A stretch of 59,844 nucleotides of DNA. Origin: Bacteroidaceae bacterium. Its GTDB lineage: Bacteria; Bacteroidota; Bacteroidia; Bacteroidales; Bacteroidaceae. Position numbers and translations under genes: made by a program. The stretch spans positions 1 to 59,844 of the forward strand of contig JAILQO010000018.1 of NCBI GenBank assembly GCA_024698925.1. Direction: 5' to 3'. Below the pieces are notes generated by a model. It saw nothing but the letters and a program-made list of their open reading frames with translations. It was not told the origin of the DNA and made no database searches. Shown piece by piece: positions 18,838 through 28,010 of the stretch. The stretch's first letter is position 1. The number at the start of each line of letters is the position of its first letter.

Positions 18838-20685
18838 TTAGTCTTTCAGTAGTTGTTTGAAAGCTTCTACGAGTTCGCTGACGACAAAGGGTTGGCCTTT
18901 GACCTGATTGAACTGGGCGGGCACAAAGCCGTCAACCTTCATACGGAGGTAGGCTGCGAGCTGTCCCATGTTCTGTTCGGCCACGACCACCTTCTTGTAC
19001 TTCTTCAGTACCTCTGCGGTGTTTGCGGGCAGCGGGTTGAGGTAGCGGAACTGTGCAAGAGCCACTTTCTTACCGGCTCCTCTCAATTCATCCATCGCCG
19101 CGTGGAGATGACCATAGGTGCTGCCAAAGCCGACGATGAGAAGGTCGGCATCGTCCTTGTCGCCCTCCACTTCGAGGTCGGGGACTTGGATCTTGGCGAT
19201 CTTCTCGGCACGCAGACGTGTCATCAGGTCGTGGTTCTCAGGATTGGTGGAGATGGCACCAGTCTTGCTGTCCTTCTCCAGACCACCGAGGATATGTGTG
19301 AAGCCCTCACGACCTGGAACAGCCCAGTAGCGAGTGCCGTTTTCAGCACGCATGTAAGGAGTCCAAGTACCCTTCAGTTCTTCAGGCACATAGGGCGGAT
19401 TGATGGCGGGGTACTCCTCCAATTTGGGAAGTTTGAAGGCGCCGCTACCGTTGGCGATGAAGGCATCCGTGAGGAGCACGACGGGCGTCATGTGCTCCAG
19501 TGCCATCTTGGCAGCATCATAGGCAGCATCAAAGCAGTCTGTGGGCGAAAGGGCTGCGATGACGGGCATCGGGCTCTCGCCGTTACGGCCGAAGAGAACC
19601 TGCAACAGGTCTGTCTGTTCTGACTTCGTGGGCAGACCAGTAGCGGGGCCACCGCGCTGCACATCAAGCACCACCAACGGCAACTCCATAATCACTGCCA
19701 GGTTCATGGCCTCGCTCTTGAGGCAGATGCCAGGACCGGAGGTGGATGTGACAGCCAGAGCGCCTGCGAAGCTGGCGCCTACAGCACTTGCACAGCCGGC
19801 AATCTCGTCCTCGCACTGAACAGTCTTCACGCCCAAGCTCTTGTGCTTGGACAGCTCATGCAGCACGTCCGTAGCGGGCGTGATAGGATAGCTACCAAGA
19901 TAGAGCTGCAATCCAGCCTTCTCGGCAGCGGCGATGAAGCCGTAAGCCGTAGCCTTGTTACCCGTGATGTCCATATAGCGGCCAGGCACCTTCGTCTTCG
20001 ACTCGATGCGATAGACGTTCATGGCGCTGGAGTGGGTGTTATGACCATAGTCGTAACCTGCCTGAATCACCTTGATGTTTGCCTCGGCAATGGCAGGTTT
20101 CTTGGCAAATTTCTCACGCAGGAAGTTGAAGGCGATGTCCAGGTCGCGGCTGAAGAGCCAGCAGACCAGACCCAGCGCAAACATGTTGCGGCACTTGAGG
20201 ACACTCTTGGCATCCATACCCGTGTCCGCCAGCGCATCTTTCACCATCGTAGTGAGGGGACACGCAATCACGCGGTCGGGATCTACGCCCATCTCTGCGA
20301 TGTAGTCGGTGGTCTTGAACTCAGCCTTCTCCAAGTCCTTGGGACCAAAAGCATCTGTGTCGATGATGATGGTGGCATTGGGCTTGGCATAGCGCAGCTG
20401 CGTCTTGAAAGCAGCGGCGTTCATGGCGACCAGCACATCACACTGGTCACCAGGCGTATAGACCTTACCGGCACCGATATGGACCTGGAAACCGCTCACA
20501 CCTGTCAGCGAGCCCTGCGGGGCGCGGATATCGGCGGGGTAGTCAGGGAATGTAGAGATGCTATTGCCCACGGTAGCAGAAACCGTGGAGAAAATGTTTC
20601 CGGCGAGCTGCATACCGTCGCCGCTGTCACCAGAGAAGCGGACCACCACTTGCTCCAGCTCTTTGATATCTAAACTTTCTGCCAT
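18838..20685 (-). CDS. korA: 2-oxoglutarate/2-oxoacid:ferredoxin oxidoreductase, alpha subunit (gamma-alpha fusion)
   Basis: A 615-residue fused subunit: the gamma domain (about 1-200; VVRFSGDSGDGMQLAGNIFS) precedes the pyrimidine-binding alpha domain (about 225-450; GSYPITPATDVLHELSKH, VQCEDEIAGCASAVGASFAG, TSTSGPGICLKSEAMNLAV) and a C-terminal transketolase-like domain with the VVVAEQNMGQL strand. With korB it forms the cytosolic 2-oxoacid:ferredoxin oxidoreductase used by anaerobic Bacteroidetes for the reductive or oxidative branch at 2-oxoglutarate; the exact 2-oxoacid is inferred. It is separated from korB by the DUF559 element. Confidence 0.94.
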   Translation of the reverse strand: MAESLDIKELEQVVVRFSGDSGDGMQLAGNIFSTVSATVGNSISTFPDYPADIRAPQGSLTGVSGFQVHIGAGKVYTPGDQCDVLVAMNAAAFKTQLRYAKPNATIIIDTDAFGPKDLEKAEFKTTDYIAEMGVDPDRVIACPLTTMVKDALADTGMDAKSVLKCRNMFALGLVCWLFSRDLDIAFNFLREKFAKKPAIAEANIKVIQAGYDYGHNTHSSAMNVYRIESKTKVPGRYMDITGNKATAYGFIAAAEKAGLQLYLGSYPITPATDVLHELSKHKSLGVKTVQCEDEIAGCASAVGASFAGALAVTSTSGPGICLKSEAMNLAVIMELPLVVLDVQRGGPATGLPTKSEQTDLLQVLFGRNGESPMPVIAALSPTDCFDAAYDAAKMALEHMTPVVLLTDAFIANGSGAFKLPKLEEYPAINPPYVPEELKGTWTPYMRAENGTRYWAVPGREGFTHILGGLEKDSKTGAISTNPENHDLMTRLRAEKIAKIQVPDLEVEGDKDDADLLIVGFGSTYGHLHAAMDELRGAGKKVALAQFRYLNPLPANTAEVLKKYKKVVVAEQNMGQLAAYLRMKVDGFVPAQFNQVKGQPFVVSELVEAFKQLLKD

Positions 20686-20728
20686 GTAAAAATATATAGA
20701 GTTAAACTTTATGTTCTATTCAGCGCTG

Positions 20729-20736
20729 CAAAGATA
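20729..20736 (-). promoter_or_regulatory. -7 box upstream of korA
   Basis: TATCTTTG on the minus strand, 43 bases before the korA ATG. No -33 box at normal spacing. Confidence 0.5.
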
Positions 20737-20883
20737 CACATTAATTATATATAAGGAGCCTTCACTTGCAAAATATCACAAAAACACCCCGTTTTCATGA
20801 CAAAAAGCAAGAACAAGGGAAACGTCCGCCAATTATTTCTTTATTTTTTCGGCATTTTGGTTCGCTTATTCTTTAAATTTCCT

Positions 20884-20891
20884 TACCTTTG
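20884..20891 (+). promoter_or_regulatory. -7 box upstream of the flavodiiron gene
   Basis: TACCTTTG, 40 bases before the ATG at 20932. It argues against the in-frame ATG at 20797, which would be untranscribed. Confidence 0.6.
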
Positions 20892-20931
20892 CGGCCACAA
20901 AACAACAAAGCCTATTTATCTTACAAACGAT

Positions 20932-22092
20932 ATGATTAAAAACATCACCAAAGACATTCGCTACATCGGCGTCGATGACCCCGAGATGCGACTATTCGAG
21001 AGCCAGTACGCCACGCCCGATGGCATGTGCTATAATTCTTATGTGATTCTCGATGAGAAGGTAGCCATCCTCGACACCAGCGACCGTCGCACACTCGGTG
21101 CCTGGAAGGAGAACCTGACCGAAGCGCTCGGCGGCCGCACACCTGACTATCTCATCGTGCAGCACCTGGAACCCGACCACGCCAGCGGTATTGCCGACCT
21201 CTGTGCGCTCTACCCCACCCTGCAGATTGTCTGCTCGGCCAAAGCGCAGCAGATGATGCCGCAGTATGGGCTGGGGGCCGCTCCTATCATTACCGTCAAG
21301 GAGGGCGACACACTCTCATTGGGTAGCCACACGCTCCGTTTCATCATGGCCCCGATGGTCCACTGGCCCGAGGTGATGGTCACCTATGACGAGGCCGACC
21401 GCGTGCTCTTTTCTGCCGATGGATTCGGCAAATTTGGTGTTTATGATGCCGATGCCGACGACTGGGCTTGCGAGGCTCGCCGCTACTATTTCAACATCTG
21501 CGGCAAGTACGGCACGCCCGTCTCCACGCTCCTGAAGAAAGCTGCCGCACTGGATATCCAGCAGATACTCCCCCTCCACGGCCCCGTCCTTGAGGGCGAG
21601 AAGTTGGCCGAGGCCCTGCGCCTTTATACCATCTGGAGCGCCTATGATGTGGAGACCGAGGGCGTCTTCATCGCCCACGCCAGCATTCACGGCAATACCG
21701 CCGCTGCCGCTGAGCGACTCGTGGAGATACTGAAAGCGAAAGGCTGTCCCAAGGTAGCCATCAGCGACCTCTGCCGCGACGATCTGGGCGAGGCAATCGA
21801 GGATGCCTTCCGTTATGGCAAGATGATTTGCATGGCTAGCAGCTACGATGCTGGTGTCTTCCCACCGATGTTTGATTTCCTGCACCACCTTGAGATCAAG
21901 GCCTACCAGCGCCGTCGCGTCGGCCTCGTCGAGAACGGCTCATGGGCTCCGAGCGCAGCCAAGACGATGCGCCCGATGCTCGAGGGGATGAAGCAAGTGG
22001 AAATCGTGGAGCCCGTGGTCACGCTACGTGGCACCATGAAGGAGGCAGACATCCCGCAGCTCGAAGCGCTCGCAGATGCCATCCTTGCCTAA
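20932..22092 (+). CDS. flavodiiron protein (FprA family A-type flavoprotein)
   Basis: A cytosolic O2/NO-reducing enzyme of anaerobes (386 residues from the start at 20932). The N-terminal metallo-beta-lactamase-like domain has the diiron ligands QHLEPDHASG and a later PMVHWPEVMV histidine; the C-terminal flavodoxin domain binds FMN at FIAHASIHGNTAAAAERL. The starting methionine follows the -7 box by 40 bases. A rubredoxin gene lies about 1.4 kb downstream on the same strand, a plausible electron donor. It converges with the radical SAM gene, leaving 7 bases. Confidence 0.93.
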   Translation: MIKNITKDIRYIGVDDPEMRLFESQYATPDGMCYNSYVILDEKVAILDTSDRRTLGAWKENLTEALGGRTPDYLIVQHLEPDHASGIADLCALYPTLQIVCSAKAQQMMPQYGLGAAPIITVKEGDTLSLGSHTLRFIMAPMVHWPEVMVTYDEADRVLFSADGFGKFGVYDADADDWACEARRYYFNICGKYGTPVSTLLKKAAALDIQQILPLHGPVLEGEKLAEALRLYTIWSAYDVETEGVFIAHASIHGNTAAAAERLVEILKAKGCPKVAISDLCRDDLGEAIEDAFRYGKMICMASSYDAGVFPPMFDFLHHLEIKAYQRRRVGLVENGSWAPSAAKTMRPMLEGMKQVEIVEPVVTLRGTMKEADIPQLEALADAILA

Positions 22093-22099
22093 CGGCAGA

Positions 22100-23335
22100 T
22101 TACAGAAGATTCTTATCTCGTGCGGCTGCCCACGCCATCACATTGGCGGGCGGCCGCTCGTTTTGTAGCTCCGCCTTCATGAAATCCATGTAGGGCGCTA
22201 CATGCTCGAAGAAACGCTGGTATGCCTCGCAGAAGTAGTTCAAGCCCGCCTCGCCATCGGCCGTGCGGCAGAAGCGGTCCTTGGGGCACCCGCCGTTGCA
22301 GGCAAACAGCCATTGGCACTCGCGGCACTGCGTCGGGAGGCTGTCGCGTTTAGCCCGTCCGAAAGCCCGCTGCCGCTCGCTATACATCATCGCCGTGATA
22401 CTCTCCTGCCCGATATTGCCCAGGCGATACTCGGGGAAGACAAAATGGTCGCAGCTGTACACATCGCCATTGTGCTCAATCACGGCGCTGTGGCCGCACA
22501 TCGGCGCCATCGTGCAGATACCCGGCATCTGTCCGACCCAGCAGGCCAGCGTAGCATCAAAGAGCTGCACGAAGATGCGTCCCACATCCTGCCGCACCCA
22601 CTCATCGAATATCCCGCAGGCGAAATGCGCGAACTGCTCCGGCGTCGCCGAGAACTCCGCCAGCGGCGCGTTGTCCTCTGCCACGTTGGCCAGATGGCGG
22701 CCGTCCGCATGCGTCAGCAGTCGCTCCGCGATGGGCGTGAACTGGATATACTGGCAACCGTTCTCCTTGTAGAAATGATAGACATCCAGCGGATAGTCCG
22801 CATTAAAGTCGTTGACGACGCCCATCGCATTCCATTCCACGCCGTGTTTGCGCAACAGCTCGATGCCGCGCATCACTTTGTAGAACGAGGGTTGTCCCGT
22901 GCGCGCCCGCCGGTATTCATCATGGAACTCCTGCGGCCCGTCTATGGAGATACCGATGAGCCAATGGTTCTCAGCGAAGAAGGCACACCACTCATCCGTC
23001 AGCAACGTGCCATTAGTCTGCAGGCTGTTGTCAATCTGCCTCCCGCCCGCATAGCGGCGTTGCAATGCCAGCACCTTCTGGTAGAAACTCAGCGGACGCA
23101 TCAGCGGTTCGCCGCCATGCCACGTGAACAGCACCTGCGGTCCCGTCTGTGCCTCGATGTACTGACGGATGAAGGCCTCCAGCGTCTCATCGCTCATGAG
23201 GAAGTTGCGGTGGTCAGCCGCCTGGGCATAGAGATGACTCTTCTCCAGATAGTAGCAGTAGTCACAGGAGAGGTTGCAGAGGCTGCCGACAGGCTTGGCC
23301 ATCACGTACAACGGAGCTGAAAAGGGAGATATCAT
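22100..23335 (-). CDS. anaerobic sulfatase-maturating enzyme-type radical SAM protein
   Basis: Radical SAM enzyme with SPASM domain. The N-terminal cluster motif is CNLSCDYCYYLEKS, then TWHGGEPLM and NSLQTNGTLLTDEWC; C-terminal SPASM cysteines appear in CTMAPMCGHS, YSCDHFVFPEY, CRECQWLFACNGGCPKDR. Family members oxidise an active-site Cys or Ser of sulfatases to formylglycine. No sulfatase gene is in the window, so the partner is elsewhere. A -7 box occupies 23350-23357, overlapping the first in-frame ATG (23350), so the start at 23335 (MISPFSAPLYVM) or 23341 is preferred; 411 residues. Confidence 0.88.
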   Translation of the reverse strand: MISPFSAPLYVMAKPVGSLCNLSCDYCYYLEKSHLYAQAADHRNFLMSDETLEAFIRQYIEAQTGPQVLFTWHGGEPLMRPLSFYQKVLALQRRYAGGRQIDNSLQTNGTLLTDEWCAFFAENHWLIGISIDGPQEFHDEYRRARTGQPSFYKVMRGIELLRKHGVEWNAMGVVNDFNADYPLDVYHFYKENGCQYIQFTPIAERLLTHADGRHLANVAEDNAPLAEFSATPEQFAHFACGIFDEWVRQDVGRIFVQLFDATLACWVGQMPGICTMAPMCGHSAVIEHNGDVYSCDHFVFPEYRLGNIGQESITAMMYSERQRAFGRAKRDSLPTQCRECQWLFACNGGCPKDRFCRTADGEAGLNYFCEAYQRFFEHVAPYMDFMKAELQNERPPANVMAWAAARDKNLL

Positions 23336-23349
23336 AGACATAAGCGCCA

Positions 23350-23357
23350 CAAAAGTA
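23350..23357 (-). promoter_or_regulatory. -7 box of the radical SAM gene
   Basis: TACTTTTG on the minus strand. The transcript start would fall near 23343-23346, giving a very short leader. Confidence 0.5.
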
Positions 23358-23430
23358 GTGAAAAAGTGAAAAATGGGAAATGAAAAACGAAATTTTTATG
23401 CGGAAAAGAGAAAAACTTTAAACTTTTCAT

Positions 23431-23438
23431 TACCTTTG
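23431..23438 (+). promoter_or_regulatory. -7 box of the rubredoxin-recX pair
   Basis: TACCTTTG, 66 bases before the rubredoxin ATG. No -33 box at normal spacing. Confidence 0.5.
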
Positions 23439-23504
23439 TCCCCGAAAGCATTACTAACGCGGCCCGCTGCCGCATATTATTCACCTTTATTATAACAACT
23501 GACT

Positions 23505-23666
23505 ATGAAGAAGTATGTTTGCGAACCCTGCGGTTACGTCTATGATCCTCAACTCGGCGATCCCGACAACGGCATTGCCCCCGGCACCGCTTTTGAAGAC
23601 CTCCCCGATGATTGGGTATGCCCCATCTGTGGCGTAAGCAAAGAGGATTTCGCTCCCGAAGCATGA
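23505..23666 (+). CDS. rubredoxin
   Basis: A 53-residue one-iron redox protein with the two knuckles [11 protein letters not shown] and [13 protein letters not shown] (four Cys ligands) and the usual [11 protein letters not shown] and FEDLPDDW segments; a full-length family match. Rubredoxins pass electrons to flavodiiron proteins, peroxidases and similar enzymes; the flavodiiron gene nearby is a likely partner. The stop overlaps the recX start (ATGA at 23663-23666), so translation is probably coupled. Confidence 0.96.
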   Translation: MKKYVCEPCGYVYDPQLGDPDNGIAPGTAFEDLPDDWVCPICGVSKEDFAPEA

Positions 23667-24121
23667 CCTACGACGAGGCGCTCAGCCGCATGGCAGCCCT
23701 CTGCAGCACCAGCGAACATTGCGAGAGCGAGATACGCGAGAAGCTGCAGAGGGTTGCTGTACCCGCACCCGACATCCAGCGCGTCATCGATGCGCTCTAT
23801 GACGGTGATTTCCTGAACACGGCCCGCTACTGCCGCGCCTATTCGCGCGATCAGTTGCGCTTTGCCCATTGGGGCCGCCTGAAGATTCAGCAGGCCCTCC
23901 ACATGAAGGGCCTTCCCGATGTCGATATCCGCGAGGCTATCTCTGCGCTTGACGAGGAACTCGGCGCAGACTACGCCACCATTCTCCGCGACCTGTTAAA
24001 CCAGAAAAACCGCACCCTCCGCGATGCAGATGACTACACCCGTCGCGGCAAACTCATCCGTTTCGCTGCCGCCCGTGGCTTCACCTACGACGAGATCCTT
24101 GACGCGCTTGATTGCTGTTAG
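23663..24121 (+). CDS. recX: RecX family regulatory protein
   Basis: 152 residues, built of repeated three-helix units: [21 protein letters not shown], then a [11 protein letters not shown] segment and [10 protein letters not shown], ending [20 protein letters not shown]. RecX proteins bind RecA filaments and limit recombination. The start at 23663 overlaps the rubredoxin stop; an upstream in-frame ATG at 23612 lies inside rubredoxin and is rejected. The unusual coupling with rubredoxin has no obvious functional explanation. Confidence 0.85.
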   Translation: MTYDEALSRMAALCSTSEHCESEIREKLQRVAVPAPDIQRVIDALYDGDFLNTARYCRAYSRDQLRFAHWGRLKIQQALHMKGLPDVDIREAISALDEELGADYATILRDLLNQKNRTLRDADDYTRRGKLIRFAAARGFTYDEILDALDCC

Positions 24122-24414
24122 CGATATGCCGTTTCTCAGATAGTAACAGGCCGTTTCTCTCGCAGCGATAAGGTAGCGAAAAATAAAGCCTTAAGTATTT
24201 TGATCGATTTTACTTAAGGCTGGTTCTAATAATTAGCTTTAGTTAGATTTTAGGCTGTTTCTGAACAGATTTGTCTGCAAAGCCGCCGAAGCGTAGTGAA
24301 CTACGGTTCAAGGTTTTAAGGATAAAGATGCCAAAAAGAGTCAAAATCGGACAAAGATAATCATAAGAAGATTTTTTAATTTTTAGAACCTGCCTTTAGT
24401 AATAGATGGAGCGA
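24122..24414. other. intergenic region with hairpin and dispersed repeat motifs
   Basis: Holds a 10-bp hairpin (AGCCTTAAGT 24187-24196 with ACTTAAGGCT 24212-24221), the motif GCGATATGCCGTTTCTC just after recX, a second GGCCGTTTCTCT, a small palindrome CGTAGTGAACTACG and the segment TTTTTAGAACCTGCC. Related motifs recur near 27.9, 31.7 and 54.05 kb. No gene is seen; the hairpin may end recX transcription. Confidence 0.5.
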
Positions 24415-25788
24415 TTATTCTTCGGTAGCTGTCTGCTCACCTTCGCGCTCCTCTTTCTTCTTAGCCATGTAGTCGGGCAGGCTCAGTCCTGCTTGCTCGA
24501 AGAGGTCGTTGAGGGGAGGAATGCTCTTCATGAGACCACTGACGAAGTTGGCTGTAGAGCCCTTGCCGTCGGCACCAGCAGCGCCGCTGTCCCAGACAGT
24601 AACCTTGTCGATATTGATGCCCTTGACGGCCTCTACCTGCGTCTTGACCAGCTCGGGGAGCTTCTCCAGCAGGAGGAGTGAGTAAGCATCTGTTGCGCTT
24701 CCGCCAGCGGCCTGAATCATCTTATCGTAACCCTGTGCCTGACGTGTCAGCACCTCGTACAGACCCTTAGCCTCAGCTTCCATCTTGGCGAAAACGGCAT
24801 CAGCCTCACCTCGTGCGATAGCGCGCTTCTGCTCAGCCTCGGCCTCAGCGGCGATGATGAGGCGTTGCTTCTCGATTTCCTGACCCACGAGAACGTTGGC
24901 AGTCTCTGTAGCACGCTCACGTTCTGCACGAGCCGTTTCAGCAGCCTGCTCCGCAGCGTAAGCCTCTTCCAGTGCGCGAGCGGCCTGCACCTTCTCAGCA
25001 GCCTGTGCCTTGCGCTGTGCCTCAGCTTCCTTCTCACGGCGATAAGCCTCAGAGTTGGCGATTTCCACCTTAGCCTCGTTCTCACCCTTCACGGCCTGAG
25101 CGTTAGCCTCAGCGGTACGTACACGGGTTTCACGGACAGCCTCAGCCTTACCGATTTCACCAATCTTATCTTGTTCAGCCACGCGTACCTTAGCCTCGTT
25201 GATAGCTTTGGCAGCAGCCTCACGTCCGAGAGCCTCGATATAACCGCTCTCATCCTTGATATCCGTTACGTTCACGTTGATCAGGCGGAGACCGATCTTC
25301 TTCAGCTCAACCTCAACGTTCGTGGAGATAGCCTCCAGGAACTTGTCGCGGTCAGAGTTCAACTCCTCGATGGACATCGTGGCAATCACCAGACGCAACT
25401 GACCGAAGAGGATATCACGTGCCAGTTCCTGAATCTGCTGCGGGGTCTGGCCCAACAGACGTTCAGCGGCGGCTTGCATATAATCGGGTTCTGTGGAGAT
25501 ACCAACGGTGAAGCGGCAGGGCACGTCCACGCGGATGTTCTGGCGTGAGAGGGCGTTGGTCAGGTTGGCATCGATGCTGATGGGCGTCAGGCTCATGTAA
25601 GCATAGTCCTGAATGATAGGCCATACAAAGGTACCACCTCCATGCACGCACTTAGCCGAGCCTTTGGTGGCGCTGGTGCCGTAGATGACGAGAATCTTGT
25701 CAGACGGACAACGACGATAGCGGTTGAAAATCGCTACGATCAGGAAGAAGGCTACGATAGCAGCCACGATCACAATGTAAAGTTCCAT
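24415..25788 (-). CDS. flotillin-like SPFH protein
   Basis: A 457-residue membrane scaffold: one N-terminal membrane segment (about 3-22), SPFH domain (about 25-200; RRCPSDKILVIYG, NIRVDVPCRFTVGI, LGQTPQQIQELARDIL), then a long Ala/Glu/Arg-rich coiled coil (about 200-370) with AEAEAEQKRAIARGEAD and a C-terminal tail. Flotillins organise membrane microdomains and oligomerise through the coiled coil. It is 35 bases downstream of an NfeD-like gene, the classic NfeD-flotillin (yuaF-floT type) pair. Confidence 0.92.
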   Translation of the reverse strand: MELYIVIVAAIVAFFLIVAIFNRYRRCPSDKILVIYGTSATKGSAKCVHGGGTFVWPIIQDYAYMSLTPISIDANLTNALSRQNIRVDVPCRFTVGISTEPDYMQAAAERLLGQTPQQIQELARDILFGQLRLVIATMSIEELNSDRDKFLEAISTNVEVELKKIGLRLINVNVTDIKDESGYIEALGREAAAKAINEAKVRVAEQDKIGEIGKAEAVRETRVRTAEANAQAVKGENEAKVEIANSEAYRREKEAEAQRKAQAAEKVQAARALEEAYAAEQAAETARAERERATETANVLVGQEIEKQRLIIAAEAEAEQKRAIARGEADAVFAKMEAEAKGLYEVLTRQAQGYDKMIQAAGGSATDAYSLLLLEKLPELVKTQVEAVKGINIDKVTVWDSGAAGADGKGSTANFVSGLMKSIPPLNDLFEQAGLSLPDYMAKKKEEREGEQTATEE

Positions 25789-25823
25789 AGTTATTATTTA
25801 TAATTGGTTAATAATTTCTTTTT

Positions 25824-26483
25824 TTAAATCTTCTCTACCAGCAGGCTGCCCGAGTCGATGACCTTCGTGACTTTCACGCGCGAGCCTGTAGGCAGGTATT
25901 CGCCGTCGGTGAAGGCGTTGAGTTCATGGACAGAGCCGTTGATGCTGATTTGTATCTTGCCGGCTGCAGCGCGGGCAGCGGGGATGCGGAGATAGACGCT
26001 GGCAGTCTCGCCCACGCAGTCCTGAATACTGAAGTTGCCGCTCTTCTCCAGCTTGAGCATCAGACGGAACATCAGGGCAAAGACGGCGACGAACAGGAGA
26101 CCGATCAGGAAGCTCAGGAACACCAGCAGCACCTTGTTCTGCACGGCAGGTGCGAGGCTGATACCGCCCCATCCGAATCCGAGGAAGAAGTTGATGAAGT
26201 TTCTCAGCGTGAACAGCGAGAAGATGCCTGCGGAGCCCAATGTGCCCTCGTGGCCGCTGTGGCCTGAGGAGAGATCCAGGTCGGCGTCGGAAGCATCCAG
26301 GTCTGTATGTACATCGAAGTCTGTGCCTACGTCGGCATCCACGTCAGAGTCCATACCTCCGATGCCCATGAGCATCAGCGCATTCTGAATCACGAAAACG
26401 ACACTGGCAGCGAGCGCACAAGCCCAGAAAATCTGCATCGTCGTGTCGAGAGATGAATACCAGTTTGATAATTGTGTAAACAT
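25824..26483 (-). CDS. NfeD-like membrane protein with Asp-rich segment
   Basis: 219 residues, partner of the downstream flotillin. Membrane segments near 15-38, 85-105 and 110-135 precede a cytosolic OB-fold NfeD domain (about 150-219; CVGETASVYLRIPAARAAAGKI, LPTGSRVKVTKVIDSGSLLVEKI). Between the first membrane segments lies an unusual acidic run (about 40-72, SDVDADVGTDFDVHTDLDAS) in which every second or third residue is Asp; it could bind cations but this is inference. A minus-strand -7 box is at 26557-26564. Confidence 0.85.
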   Translation of the reverse strand: MFTQLSNWYSSLDTTMQIFWACALAASVVFVIQNALMLMGIGGMDSDVDADVGTDFDVHTDLDASDADLDLSSGHSGHEGTLGSAGIFSLFTLRNFINFFLGFGWGGISLAPAVQNKVLLVFLSFLIGLLFVAVFALMFRLMLKLEKSGNFSIQDCVGETASVYLRIPAARAAAGKIQISINGSVHELNAFTDGEYLPTGSRVKVTKVIDSGSLLVEKI

Positions 26484-26556
26484 ATCTTAGAGGTTGTGAG
26501 GTTATGATTTTGTCTAATAATTGCATGAAAAAGTAAAAAGTAACCCTTTCACGCCA

Positions 26557-26564
26557 CAAAAATA
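26557..26564 (-). promoter_or_regulatory. -7 box of the NfeD-flotillin operon
   Basis: TATTTTTG on the minus strand, 73 bases before the NfeD-like start. Confidence 0.45.
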
Positions 26565-26607
26565 TGAAATAAATTTCTTTCAGCCTCGCTTTTTGCGAAA
26601 AAGTTAC

Positions 26608-26615
26608 TACTTTTG
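26608..26615 (+). promoter_or_regulatory. -7 box of the SpmA/B-like gene
   Basis: TACTTTTG, 16 bases before the ATG at 26632, giving a short leader of about 10-12 bases. Divergent from the NfeD promoter. Confidence 0.5.
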
Positions 26616-26631
26616 CACGCGTTGACAACTA

Positions 26632-27876
26632 ATGACGTTCATTATGGCACTGAACTATATCTGGATTGCATTTTTTCTGATTGCTGCCCTCGTAGCGGTA
26701 GTGAAACTCGTGTTCTTTGGCGATGTCGAGGTCTTCCCGGCCATCATGAACGCCACGATGGACTCGGCTAAGACGGGCTTCGAGATCTCCTTGGGTCTAA
26801 CCGCCGTGCTGTCGTTGTGGATGGGCATCATGAAGATTGGCGAGCGTGGCGGTATGGTGGAGCGTTTGGCGCGCTGGCTCTCGCCCCTCTTCCGCCGTCT
26901 GTTCCCTGAGATACCTGATGGCCATCCCGTTGTGGGCAATATCTTCATGAACCTCTCGGCCAATATGTTAGGGCTCGATAACGCCGCTACGCCGTTGGGC
27001 CTCAAGGCCATGGAGGGCCTACAGGAGCTGAATCCCAAGAAGGACACCGCCTCCAACTCGATGATTATGTTCCTCGTGATGAACACCGCCGGACTGACCA
27101 TCGTGCCTGTCAGCATCCTGGCCTATCGCGCCCAGATGGGAGCTGCCCAGCCTACGGATGTCTTCGTGCCTATCCTGCTGGCAACGCTCATCTCAATGGT
27201 CATCGGTGTGGCCGTGACGGGTGCTATCCAACGCATCAGCCTTTGGAACCGTCCTGTAATCATCACACTGGCCCTGTTCTCGCTCATCGTAGCCGGCATG
27301 GCTTGGGCCTCACAGGTGTTGACGCGCGAGGCGATGGGCATCTTCTCAGGCAACATCGCCAACATCATCCTATTAGGCATCATCATTACCTTCCTCCTCG
27401 CGGGCGTGCGCCGTAAGATTAATGTGTACGACGCGTTCATCGAGGGAGCCAAGGGCGGTTTCTCGACAGCCGTAGGCATCATCCCCTACCTGATTGCCAT
27501 CCTCGTGGGCATTGGTGTCTTCCGTGCTTCCGGCGCTATGGACTGGCTCTTAGGCGGCATCGGTTGGGTCGTGGAAGCCTGTGGCGGCAATGCAGATATC
27601 ACAGGGGCGCTACCCACAGCCCTCATGAAGCCCCTCAGCGGCAGCGGCGCTCGCGGCATGATGCTGGAGTGTATGCAGACCTACGGCCCCGATAGCCTCG
27701 CCGGTCGCCTCTCCTGCATCTTCCAGGGCAGTACCGACACCACCTTCTACATCCTCGCCGTCTATTTCGGCTCTGTCGGCATCCGCAACACGCGCTACGC
27801 CCTTCCCTGTGGCCTCATCGCCGACCTCGCCTCAATGGTCGCCGCCATCATCATCGCCCAACTGTTCTTTGGATAA
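26632..27876 (+). CDS. SpmA/SpmB-like nucleoside-recognition (Gate) membrane protein
   Basis: A 414-residue integral membrane protein with about ten hydrophobic segments. The first half looks like SpmA (MNATMDSAKTGFEISLGLT, GHPVVGNIFMNLSANMLGLDNAATPLG, MIMFLVMNTAGLTIVPVS) and the second like SpmB (EGAKGGFSTAVGIIPYLIAILVGIG, PTALMKPLSGSGARGMM, QGSTDTTFYILAVYFGSVGI). Despite the name this family is common in non-sporulating Bacteroidetes, where its role is unknown; a transport or gating function is suggested by the family fold. A second ATG at 26644 is an alternative start. Confidence 0.88.
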   Translation: MTFIMALNYIWIAFFLIAALVAVVKLVFFGDVEVFPAIMNATMDSAKTGFEISLGLTAVLSLWMGIMKIGERGGMVERLARWLSPLFRRLFPEIPDGHPVVGNIFMNLSANMLGLDNAATPLGLKAMEGLQELNPKKDTASNSMIMFLVMNTAGLTIVPVSILAYRAQMGAAQPTDVFVPILLATLISMVIGVAVTGAIQRISLWNRPVIITLALFSLIVAGMAWASQVLTREAMGIFSGNIANIILLGIIITFLLAGVRRKINVYDAFIEGAKGGFSTAVGIIPYLIAILVGIGVFRASGAMDWLLGGIGWVVEACGGNADITGALPTALMKPLSGSGARGMMLECMQTYGPDSLAGRLSCIFQGSTDTTFYILAVYFGSVGIRNTRYALPCGLIADLASMVAAIIIAQLFFG

Positions 27877-27936
27877 GACAGTTCCGTGAATAAACCTATT
27901 TTCAAATAGCAATATGCCTTTTCGCTCATAGAGATG

Positions 27937-27975
27937 TGCCTTTTCTCGTGCAGAGAAAAGGCATATCGCTTTTTG
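27937..27975 (+). terminator. terminator after the SpmA/B-like gene
   Basis: A perfect 11-bp stem TGCCTTTTCTC/GAGAAAAGGCA (27937-27947, 27953-27963) with a 5-base loop, followed by TATCGCTTTTTG. The right arm overlaps the dispersed GGCATATCGCT motif. Confidence 0.75.
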
Positions 27976-28010
27976 TGCGATTAGGGCCCTTAATTATTTC
28001 CATCAATTTT

